Source: Dactylorhiza incarnata
Taxonomy: Eukaryota > Streptophyta > Magnoliopsida > Asparagales > Orchidaceae
DNA length: 64,000 bases
Direction: 5' to 3'
NCBI GenBank assembly: GCA_033032865.1
Contig: JAWHQI010000068.1
Location: forward strand, 1,178,001-1,242,000
Every line of letters starts with the position of its first letter. The first letter of the stretch is position 1. The position numbers were made by a program, and so were the translations under genes. A model generated the notes under the pieces. It did not search any database. It was given only the letters and a program-made list of their open reading frames with translations, and was not told the origin of the DNA. Of this stretch, positions 55,840-64,000 are shown piece by piece.

Positions 55840-56334
55840 TGTAACTCCCTCCTTGTTACATAGCAAATAGCAGTAGGTCCGGCCGGTACCCCACGCCATA
55901 TGAAACGAACAGAAGAGGGCGTTACTTAATAGTATTAAACAGTTAAGAATATAGCTATCTCATCCCACAGAGTCGCATAACGGAAGCATTTAATTTCAGA
56001 TAAAATTAGTTCATACATTGTCCACACTAGCAACTGGGAATGCAATACAACAAGTTATTTACAAAGTTTGTTCACAAAATGTTTATAACAAAGGTGGCTT
56101 CCAAACATCGACACGCAGGCCGGCCACACATAAAAATAATAAACAAATCAACTCGGCCTTCGAGGGCCTGCTCAGCACAACACAGCAGCAGGGGCTTCAG
56201 CCCGCTATTTCCCGCTAGCCTCGCCAGGACCTGTACAAACAAATCCACCAAGCGGTGGTAAAACAAGTAACCGGTCAGCTTTAGCTGACCCAGGCTTATA
56301 ATAACCCCACCCCATGCTCAGGGCAGCGGTGCTC
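55840..56334 (-). repeat. Element K 5' LTR, partial
   Basis: It matches the start of 49025-50947. It is cut by element L at 56335, and the remainder is beyond the window. Confidence 0.85.
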
Positions 56335-57840
56335 TGATGAGTCCTGATCATATACACATTTTTTGGACTCATCCGGGCCGTTATTTAGTCAATTCTACGC
56401 ACTATAGCCTTGTTATAGTTTATATTTGATAATCCATGCTAGGTGCACATCTTGGCCCACTTTGGTGTGATTTTCGTATTTATTGTCTTAAGTATATTCT
56501 TGTGCTGATAAGTGCCACTTTCAGTGGCTAGATCTGTGGTTGTGCGGGAATAGGAGTCGTGCAAGTGTTCCCGGTGCAATTCTGCACAGGAACACTGCGC
56601 ACGATCACCGGTTCTATTGCGCACGACCACTGGTCGTGCGCCACTGATCGTGTGCACTTAACCCTTTTTCACGAGTTCTGTTTGGTGCAGTGCGCACGAC
56701 CATCAACGACAGTGCGCACGACCACCGGTCGTGCGCCACTGCTCGTGCGCACTTACCATTTAATTTCTGAGTTCTGTTTGCGGTAGTGCGCACGACCATC
56801 AACTCCAGTGCGCACGACCACCGGTCGTGCGCCACTGGTCGTGCGAACATTTTATTTTATAATTTCGTATCTTGCAGGTTCCACCCAGGCAGTGCGCACG
56901 ATCGCCGAATTCCAGTGCGCACGACCACTGGTCGTGCGCCAATGATCGTGCGCAGTATTTAATCCAGCGCCTATTTAAACATCTGTTGCGATTTTAGGGC
57001 GGATCGTTCATGCCGGGAGCGGGATTCCTGTTCCGTACGCCGCCGATCTCCACCGTGGGAAGCCTCCACTTCATCTCCTACGCAAAGGGAAGCCTCCTCC
57101 ATCCATTCTAAGACTTCCTCCATTGTCCGTGAGTGTTCTCCATCGTCTGTAAGCCTCCAAGCAAGCAGTCTTTCATTCCGCTTGGTGAGAAGAAGAAGAA
57201 ACCTAAAGTCGAAGACGACGGAGCACGTAGGGAGATCGTGACAGCTCTCTACGCCGGAAGCATTGTCCGTCCGAGTCCGGAGGTAGCCCGACAACCTACC
57301 ATTCCGGCCGTGAACGGCCGCTAGTCTTCACCATCGGTTATTCCTTTCCTCTTTCCTCGTTGTACTCTTTGAACCGTGTAAAACTCGAATATTGAGATGT
57401 TATTTGTTTAAATGAATGTTTCTTTGTTATTCTTCATGGTTTGGTTGTGATTCACTCCGTTCTCATTCACTCACTCGCGCCCGCACGCAAGGTGTTTGAC
57501 CCGCGTTAGCAAGAGCTAACGGCGGTTGTGAAGAGGTGTTTGCGACCCTCACCCTCTTGCACTCGAGCTCACTTCATTCGCCTCACGAAGCACGGCATCG
57601 CGGCCGTTGCATCCACCTCACTTTGCGAAGCGGTGTTTTCGACCCGCATTTCTTTTGTTATTGCTAAGATTAGGAAAACCAACCTAAAACCCCTCTTTGT
57701 GTTTGTTGAACGCTTGTGTAACAATCATCACTGCGCGATTCGTTCACCCATCCTGCATTCCTCAAGAGACCGACATCCGGGGAATTTATTCTCCACAATT
57801 ATTACTTGACAGCGACCGGTGCACTTGCCGACACGCATCA
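56335..57840 (+). repeat. Element L 5' LTR (1,506 bp)
   Basis: It is bounded by TGATGAGTCC and ACGCATCA. The hairpin module array is at 56590-56955, followed by TATTTAAA (56972-56979). Confidence 0.88.
56590..56955 (+). repeat. U3 hairpin module array of element L
   Basis: Modules with GCGCACGACCAC(T/C)GGTCGTG and GAGTTCTGTTT spacers, in the same order as in elements G and M. Confidence 0.9.
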
Positions 57841-57846
57841 AGTTTT

Positions 57847-57864
57847 TGGCGCCGTTGCCGGGGA
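57847..57864 (+). other. Primer-binding site (tRNA-Asp type), element L
   Basis: TGGCGCCGTTGCCGGGGA, six bases after the LTR end. Confidence 0.92.
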
Positions 57865-58033
57865 ATGCAGACTTGATGAATTTGTCTGCGTGAAGATTTG
57901 TTGCACGAGAATTTTCTTTTCTTTCACTTCTTTTGTTCACCTCTGGTATCTCCGTTTCTTGTCGATACGCGCTTCTGATTACTTTCGCCTTTTCCATCAT
58001 TCGCTAATCGTTTTGTTTGCTAGTATTCGTAGC

Positions 58034-59897
58034 ATGACCTCCATTCAGGAATGCATCTATCAGGGAAGCTTGGATGATTTATGGGATCAAGCAGAAAGGA
58101 ACAATCATGACTTCGGGATCTCCGCCGACGTCATTGAGTACATGTCAGGGAACTGCAAGTTCAGCGGGGATGAGCATGAAGACGCGGTGCAACACATGCA
58201 GGACTTTTTAGAAATCTATTACACATGTGTATTCAATGGAATTGAAAACGACCTACAAAAGATTTTGGCATTCTCATTCTCCTTGCATAAAAAAGCCAAA
58301 AGCTGGTATTGGGATATTCGGAAAAGAGAGGTGACCACATGGAAACAACTCGAGGGGAGATTTTTTTCAAGAGTTTCAACGTCGTACCCAAGCCCTGGAC
58401 AAGTACAGGGAACTCGTAACCTTTGGACAAGGGAAGGAGGAGACGTTAGTTGATGCTTGGGAGCGTTTCCAATCCTTGCATAGGGGATGCTACCGTGAAG
58501 ATCTTTCAGAGGCTTTCTTAATTCAGATTTTTTATTTCAGAGTGCTGGATAAATTCCGTCTACTTTTTGATATGGCAGCTGGAGGGGCCCTGTTTAATAA
58601 CTCAGGGAAGGACGCATGGGAAGTGGTCGTGAATATTGTTCACACCAGTCAGCACTGGAGTCATGTTATTCGCTCCCCAAGCACTGCTGCAGTTAATGCC
58701 GTGACATCCAAAGGAGCAGCGGATTTTATGCCGCCAGAGCAACCAGAACAGATAGAAACTTTGGTGGTCGGGGTATTAAACAAAATGAATGACCAATCTG
58801 CCGCAATCCAACAGCTTCGATCTACTATAGGGACGCTGTCCGATGTCGTTTCTGGGCTTGCAAGTCAGCCTCCTGAGTCAGTGAACACCATGCAATTGAG
58901 AAGTGGGAGAAGTGTAGACAATCCTCCTCGACAGGAACCACTTGCGTGTTCCACTGACAAGCTTAATGAAGACACTTCCGAGAAGCTAACTCAGAGTCAT
59001 ATTGAGCCGCATCCCGTGAGCGAGGCACAAACCTCGAAAAGTGATGTTCACCCCCCATTCCCCCACAGGCTGCGAAACGAGAAATCCGAGAAGCAATTCC
59101 GCAGATTCTTGGAAATAATGAAGGGAGTGCAAGTGAGCATACCACTGATTGAAGCTATCTCTCAAATGCCAGGTTACTCCAAGTTTTTGAAAGATTTGAT
59201 CTCGAAGCGGAAGCAGTTGGAGGGTCTCAAAACTATCGACCTCACCGAGGAGTGCTCTGCCATCATTTCCAATTTGCCCACAAAGTGCAAGGATCCGGGC
59301 AGCTTTACGATTCCCTGCAGGATCGGCCATCACCGTTTCAGCCAGGCACTCTGTGATTTGGGGGCATCAATCAACTTGATGCCGCTCTCTATCTTTCGTG
59401 AACTTGGTGCTGGGATCTTGAAGCCAACGCAGGTAATGCTGCAGCTAGCTGATCGGTCGATCAAGAAGCCGTCAGGAATTGTCGAGGACCTCACAATAGT
59501 TGTAAACGGTCTCGCTTTTCCAGCTGATTTTATCATCCTCGACATGAAGGTCGATTCAAATGTACCCATTATCTTGGGGCGGCCCTTTCTCGCTACTGCT
59601 CGTGCTATTATTAATGTGGAGCAGGGGGAGCTCACACTAAGACTGGGGGAGGATGCTATATCTTTCAATGTTCACAGCCCGTCGCAACTCTTTGAAATCT
59701 CGGAGTGCGAACCAGCAGAGGCGCTTGAAGAATTTGATGGTCAGAACGTTGTGGAGTTGGATGACAGTGAGGTGTGTTGGCAGCACGAAGACAAGGAAGA
59801 AGGGGGTGCACACTCAAACCAGCCCGATTTGTCACACTCAATCGGAGAACCCTCCAACGATTCTGCCAATCCAAATCCTTGTCCGGCACTCAAATAA
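58034..59897 (+). pseudogene. Athila-type gag and protease (element L)
   Basis: The ATG at 58034 begins gag. The capsid helices (LQKILAFSFSLHKKAKSWYW) are followed by a one-base expansion of a T run (58369-58375) that shifts the frame. The correct reading continues in the frame of 58476 (RVLDKFRLLFDMAAGGALFN, typical Athila). Later come a Gln/Pro-rich linker, a conserved segment (FPHRLRN..KQFRRFLEIMKGVQVSIPL) and a retropepsin (LCDLGASINLMPLSIFRELG, Asp codon 59355; IILGRPFLATA). TAA at 59895-59897 closes the frame before RT, which is in the same frame. Confidence 0.88.
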
Positions 59898-59948
59898 CTC
59901 CCGGATTCTCTAAAGTACGTTTTTCTTGGAGAAAATAACACGCATCCG

Positions 59949-60817
59949 GTGATTATTTCCGCAGCCCTGTCTGCCGCCAACGAAACTGCATTAGTGGGCG
60001 TGCTGAGAAGGTACCACATGGTATTCGGACGGTCTCTTGCTGACATTAAGGGAATCAGCCCCACGGTCTGCATGCATAAGATCCTCCTTGAAGATCAGTA
60101 CAAACCGACAGCACAGCCCCAGAGGCGGCTGAACCCGAAAATGCAAGAGGTAGTGAAGGCTGAAGTTATAAAGCTTTTAGACGCTGGCATCATTTACCCA
60201 ATCAGCGATAGCAAATGGGTCAGTCCAGTCCAGGTGGTACTAAAGAAGGGAGGGATTACTGTCGTTGCCAATGAAAAAAACGAACTGCTACCAACCCGAG
60301 TGATCACCGGGTGGAGAGTCTGCATCGACTACCGCAAGCTGAATGATGCGACGCGCAAGGACCATTTTCCGCTCCCCTTCATTGATCAGATGCTAGAAAA
60401 GTTAGCGGGGCAGGATTACTACTGTTTCTTGGATGGGTACTCAGGGTACAATCAGATTCTAATTGACCCATCTGATCAAGACAAGACAACATTCACATGT
60501 CCCTCCAGTACCTTCGCGTTCAAAAGAATGCCATTCGGACTGTGTAATGCCCCCGCAACCTTCCAACGTTGTATGCTTGCCATTTTTGCTGACATGGTGG
60601 GGGACTTCCTCGAAGTTTTCATGGATGATTTTACTCTATTTGGCAGTAGCTTTGACATTTGCCTCGCGAATTTAGCCAAGACCTTGAAGCGGTGTGAAGA
60701 CACCAATCTTGTCTTGAACTGGGAGAAATGCCACTTTATGGTGCGCGAAGGAATTGTGTTGGGACATAAAGTTTCCTGCAAAGGGCTTGAAGTGGATCAA
60801 GCGAAGGTAAGTGTTAT
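59949..60817 (+). pseudogene. Athila-type reverse transcriptase, truncated (element L)
   Basis: In frame with the protease after the TAA: YKPTAQPQRRLNPKMQEVVK, WRVCIDYRKLNDATRKDHFP, MPFGLCNAPATFQRCM and VFMDDFTLFG (Asp pair 60624-60629). It ends at GLEVDQAKVSVI where element M is inserted. RNase H and integrase are therefore missing here and presumably continue after M, outside the window. Confidence 0.9.
60813..60817. other. Probable target-site duplication of element M, left copy (GTTAT)
   Basis: The five bases before TGATGAGTCC, within the RT of L. The right copy is not in the window. Confidence 0.4.
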
Positions 60818-61079
60818 TGATGAGTCCTGATCATATACACTTTTATGGACTCATCTGGGCCATTTATTTAGTCATTTCACCGCACTTTAGCCCTGTTATC
60901 GTTTATATTTGATATTCCATGCTAGGTGCACCTCTAGGCCCATTTTTGGTGTGATTTCATGCTTATCTTCATTAGTAGTTTTCATGTACTGTTAAGTTCC
61001 ATTTTCAGTGGCGAGACCGGTGTCGTATGCTGGAATTTGAGTCGTGCAGGTGTTCCCGGTGCAATTCTGCACAGGAACA

Positions 61080-61440
61080 CTGCGCACGATCACTGGCTCT
61101 ATTGCGCACGACCACCGGTCGTGCGCCACTGATCGTGCGCACCTAACCCTTTTTATGAGTTCTGTTTGGTGTAGTGCGCACGACCATCAACGCCAGCGCG
61201 CACGACCACCGGTCGTGCGCCACTGCTCGTGCGCACTTATCATTAAAATTCTGAGTTCTGTTTGCTGTATTGCGCACGACCATCAACTCCAGTGCGCACG
61301 ACCACTGGTCGTGCGCCACTGGTCGTGCGAACATGTTATTTCATAATTTCTGTCTTTGCAGGTTCCGTCCAGGCAGAGCGCACGATCACCGAATGCTAGT
61401 GCGCACGACCACTGGTCGTGCGCCACTGACCATGCGCACT
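61080..61440 (+). repeat. U3 hairpin module array of element M
   Basis: Four GCGCACGAC/GTCGTGCGC modules with GAGTTCTGTTT spacers, as in G and L. Confidence 0.9.
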
Positions 61441-62084
61441 GTTTAATTCCAGCGCCTATAAATTCCCTGCTCGCGATTTAGGTCAGGACCCCCGCCGTAT
61501 TCCGCCGTTTTTCTGCTCCAGTTCGTCCGACCTCGCCCCTCCACCGTCGCCCACCATATAGAGGTGCTCCGGGCTTGCTCTTCACGCCAATCTTGAGCCG
61601 GAGTCTCCTCTCGGCCTCCTCCTTCATCCAAGAGCTCCAAAGAGAGATCTAGCCGCCATTACCGTCAAGCAAGAGGAAGTTTGCAACCTCCACCGGATCG
61701 TGACACGAAGAAGACGGGTCCATTGGAGAGTCGTGACAGCTCTCTCTACCCCGGACGTAGTTGCGGACCGAGCTTGGACGCGGATTGACAACCCGGCGAT
61801 TCCAACCGTGAATCTACAACGAGCCTTCGGATTCGGTCGATTTCTTGCCTTATTCTTCTCTTATTGATTGTTGTAATAGCTAGATCTTGTGTATTTTGAT
61901 GAAGAGCACTTAAACTTGCTTTTAGTTATATATATTTCATATTGTTGTGAAATGCTTTTGTGGTTTATGTGTTTATGAGGTGCGCCACCATCCCTTTTCC
62001 ACTCCACCACCGTGTCCGGTGCCGCACTAGCAATTGCTAGTGGCGTGCTTGTCGAAGAGGTGCTTACGACCCTCATTCCGCTAG

Positions 62085-62335
62085 CCTACTCGCTCATCCG
62101 CCTACCGAAGCGTGGCATCGCGGCCCGTATTCCATCCCGCCTAACAAGCAGCGCGCTCAAGGCCTGCATAGTTCGATCCATTAGCCTACTCGTCCATCCG
62201 CCTACCGAAGCGTGGCATCGCGGCCCGTATTCCATCCCGCCTTACGAAGCAGCGCGCTCAAGGCCTGCATTGTTCAATTCCGCTTGCCTTCTCGTCCATC
62301 CGCCCTTGCGACGCAGCGCGCTCAAGGCCTGCCTA
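62085..62335 (+). repeat. Tandem repeat of about 100 bp in element M LTR
   Basis: Units start CCT(A/T)CTCG near 62085, 62185 and 62287, and each ends CGCTCAAGGCCTGC. Element G LTRs have two units. Confidence 0.8.
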
Positions 62336-62628
62336 GTCTCCATCCCGCCAAGCGAAGCTTTGCATAGCGGCATTGCATAGGAGTAGTTGATAGCTTTTAT
62401 TTTATTTTCCAAAAGCCAACCCAACTCCCCCGCATTCCATCCGACGTTTAGGACTTCAATCTCAAGTCCTCCTCGAACGTTAACTCCACCTTACTGTGTT
62501 CCTCAAGAGATCGATACTTGGGGATTCATTCCCATTTTATATTACTTGAACGATCGGTACACTGCCGTTTCGTGTCGCAGTCGAGCTACCGCCTATAGCG
62601 GTGTGTGAGATTTGCGCCATCAAGTTTT

Positions 62629-62646
62629 TGGCGCCGTTGCCGGGGA
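62629..62646 (+). other. Primer-binding site (tRNA-Asp type), element M
   Basis: TGGCGCCGTTGCCGGGGA, six bases after the LTR end. Confidence 0.92.
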
Positions 62647-62878
62647 ACACAGACGTGTGAGTTTTCTTGAGAGGGAGAGCCGAGAGATAGTAGTTCTTCC
62701 AGTGTGTATAGCCGTCTTTTTATTTTTTGTTTGCTTTTTACTTATTTACTCCTTGTTTTTATTTCTTTCCCTCTTATTTTTTAAGTCTTAGGCAAGTCTA
62801 ATCCAAGAAGTTTTATTAGTTTGTGTAAACTTTCTTGCAAAGAATTTCATCTCGTTATATCTGCTTTAATTGTCAAAT

Positions 62879-64000
62879 ATGTCGTCATGGGATATTTCAC
62901 CTAGCTTTAATGATAAGATGGTTTATTATATAGACCAAATGAATGAGTTGAATGCTAGGCAGTGTAGGAACATTGTTTGCTTGTTGTGTCGAGGAGAGGG
63001 TCATGAATTGAAGGACTGTCCTAGTCTTTTCAAGCCTGACCGCCACTCCTCCACTCAGGACAACATTGTCCCTATCGCTCATTCTTTACCCATGGAGGCA
63101 ATTGTGCCCTCTACCCCTGAGCTTGTCTCGTGCACGGACTCCTCACTTCCTGTTTTTGGCTTCACTCCCAGTGATGATGATCACTCATCTGTTAGCCAAC
63201 ACGGAGAGGAATGGGAGCTCCTAGATGCACCTGAGTTTGATGAGGAAATTATTCTTTCCATCGGGGAGGCTTTAGCAGATCTTTTTGCGGAAGAACCAAA
63301 TCTTTGTGTTCCTCCAGTTTCTTTGCATGATTTTTCTACACACATTTTTTATGATCCTATCGAAGTAAAGGAGCTGGGTGATGCTTCTGACTCGGAGGGT
63401 GCTCCAAAGTGGGATGAGGATGTCATTTTCCCTGAGGGGGAGAATGAATACTTTGAACACGATGATGCACCTCGGTGGGATGAGGAGGATACTCTCTCTG
63501 ATGAGGAGGTTTGCACTTCTTCATGGGACGAGGAGGTCCAAATCACCACTGAGGCTCCTGAGTTCTCAAGTCCCCCTTGCTATGATATTTACGATGATGA
63601 TAGCGATCTACCCTTGGATCTTGCTGGGAGTGAGACCGGGACCACTCCCCCGATTTTTGATTATTTATGTCATTCTTCTCTTTTATTTCCTGACCCCCTT
63701 TCTTCATCCGAGCCTGTGCAGGTTGAGTCTTCACAGGTACATCAGGAGGACTTGGAGCATGGTGCTCAAGTCAATGATGAGTGTATCCTCACATGTGAGG
63801 AGGTTGACCCCTCCTCCGTTGAGGAAGCTCCACTCATTGCCTTTTCCTCCTGCTGCCTCCCTGTTGACGATACCTTGCTAGGCAAGGATGTGTTTTGTGA
63901 GATGAGTGAGGACCAGGCCTCCTCCTTTTCTTACATTCTCTACCCTCTACCTGTGAGGAGCAGGTATCTATATTTAGGTAGAGGGGTGACTGCTCTGTCC
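62879..64000 (+). CDS. Zinc-knuckle/acidic ORF of element M (at least 374 codons, open at window end)
   Basis: The ATG at 62879 opens a frame that stays open to base 64000. It has one knuckle (CLLCRGEGHELKDC, about residues 35-48), then a very acidic region with repeated WDEE words (APKWDEDV, APRWDEED, SWDEEV), then a tail shared with the element G ORF (VDDTLLGKDVF, SEDQASS, YLGRGVTALS). Compared with G, the first of the two knuckles is not present in recognisable form. No capsid or enzyme domain. It is probably the single protein of this non-autonomous family; nucleic-acid binding is inferred from the knuckle. Confidence 0.78.
   Translation, partial: MSSWDISPSFNDKMVYYIDQMNELNARQCRNIVCLLCRGEGHELKDCPSLFKPDRHSSTQDNIVPIAHSLPMEAIVPSTPELVSCTDSSLPVFGFTPSDDDHSSVSQHGEEWELLDAPEFDEEIILSIGEALADLFAEEPNLCVPPVSLHDFSTHIFYDPIEVKELGDASDSEGAPKWDEDVIFPEGENEYFEHDDAPRWDEEDTLSDEEVCTSSWDEEVQITTEAPEFSSPPCYDIYDDDSDLPLDLAGSETGTTPPIFDYLCHSSLLFPDPLSSSEPVQVESSQVHQEDLEHGAQVNDECILTCEEVDPSSVEEAPLIAFSSCCLPVDDTLLGKDVFCEMSEDQASSFSYILYPLPVRSRYLYLGRGVTALS

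Larger units (their letters stand above)
49025..56334 (-). mobile_element. Element K: degenerate Tekay/Del-like chromovirus
   Basis: The 3' LTR is at 49025-50947. A minus-strand pol and gag follow rightward to the primer site near 55830 and the start of the 5' LTR at 55840, which is interrupted by element L at 56335. The coding regions have many breaks. Confidence 0.88.
56335..60817 (+). mobile_element. Element L: Athila-type gypsy retrotransposon, interrupted by element M
   Basis: It has a 5' LTR (TGATGAGTCC to CGCATCA), a tRNA-Asp primer site and Athila-type gag, protease and RT on the plus strand. It stops within RT at 60817, where the LTR of element M begins. The LTR resembles those of G and M but is shorter and diverged. 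Confidence 0.9.
60818..62622 (+). repeat. Element M 5' LTR (1,805 bp)
   Basis: TGATGAGTCC to GCGCCATCA. It matches the element G LTR but has three instead of two units of a repeat of about 100 bp ending CGCTCAAGGCCTGC (62085-62335). TATA box CTATAAATT at 61457-61464. The hairpin modules are at 61080-61440. Confidence 0.9.
60818..64000 (+). mobile_element. Element M: G-family non-autonomous Athila-related element, runs off the window
   Basis: LTR 60818-62622, tRNA-Asp primer site, leader and a zinc-knuckle/acidic ORF related to element G's. The 3' half is outside the window. Confidence 0.88.

Overview
This window is a stack of nested plant LTR retrotransposons. I found no host gene, rRNA or tRNA gene, CRISPR array or bacterial feature. 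The mix of elements points to a flowering plant with a repeat-rich genome: Ty1/copia elements with Sirevirus-like gag and polypurine tracts, Ty3/gypsy chromoviruses of the Tekay/Del type, and Athila-type elements with a tRNA-Asp primer site. The setting is probably intergenic or pericentromeric heterochromatin. I cannot name the species. Element letters are mine.

Left part. Element A (1-3671, +) is a gag-only copia derivative. It lies inside the 5' LTR of copia element B (3672-9512, +). B lies in an LTR of unknown family, D (9513-9596 and 17448-19528). D is also split by C (9597-17447, -; target duplication GGTGA), a Sirevirus-like element that has gag and an extra coiled-coil ORF but no recognisable pol. 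D itself interrupts gypsy element E (-; pieces 19529-19757 and 37030-41630).

Middle part. E is split a second time by F (19758-37029, +; target duplication CACGT). F is a Tekay/Del-like chromovirus whose gag and gag-pol frames are intact. The 5' LTR of F is broken by G (21241-29439; target duplication CATAC). G is a non-autonomous Athila-related insertion with three LTRs, one of them inverted, so its left end is a 1.6-kb near-perfect palindrome.

Right part. An LTR fragment H (41631-42023) and a decayed copia I (42024-44731, -) are followed by gypsy J (44732-49024, -). J is interrupted by gypsy K (49025-56334, -), K by Athila-type L (56335-60817, +), and L by M (60818 to window end, +). M belongs to the same family as G and carries the same type of zinc-knuckle/acidic ORF, which is open to the end of the window.

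Four themes stand out. (1) The three chromoviruses that retain the gag-protease junction (E, F, K) each have an AT-rich, GT...AG intron-like insert of 74-84 bp exactly there; removing it fuses gag to pol in frame. (2) G looks like the integrated product of an abnormal reverse-transcription event: a plus-strand strong-stop DNA (LTR plus 18-nt primer site) joined in inverted orientation to a truncated LTR. (3) Almost every LTR family carries a U3 array of short CpG-rich inverted repeats, usually just upstream of a TATA box. (4) Some of these array modules are shared between unrelated lineages, for example F (chromovirus) and G, L and M (Athila type).
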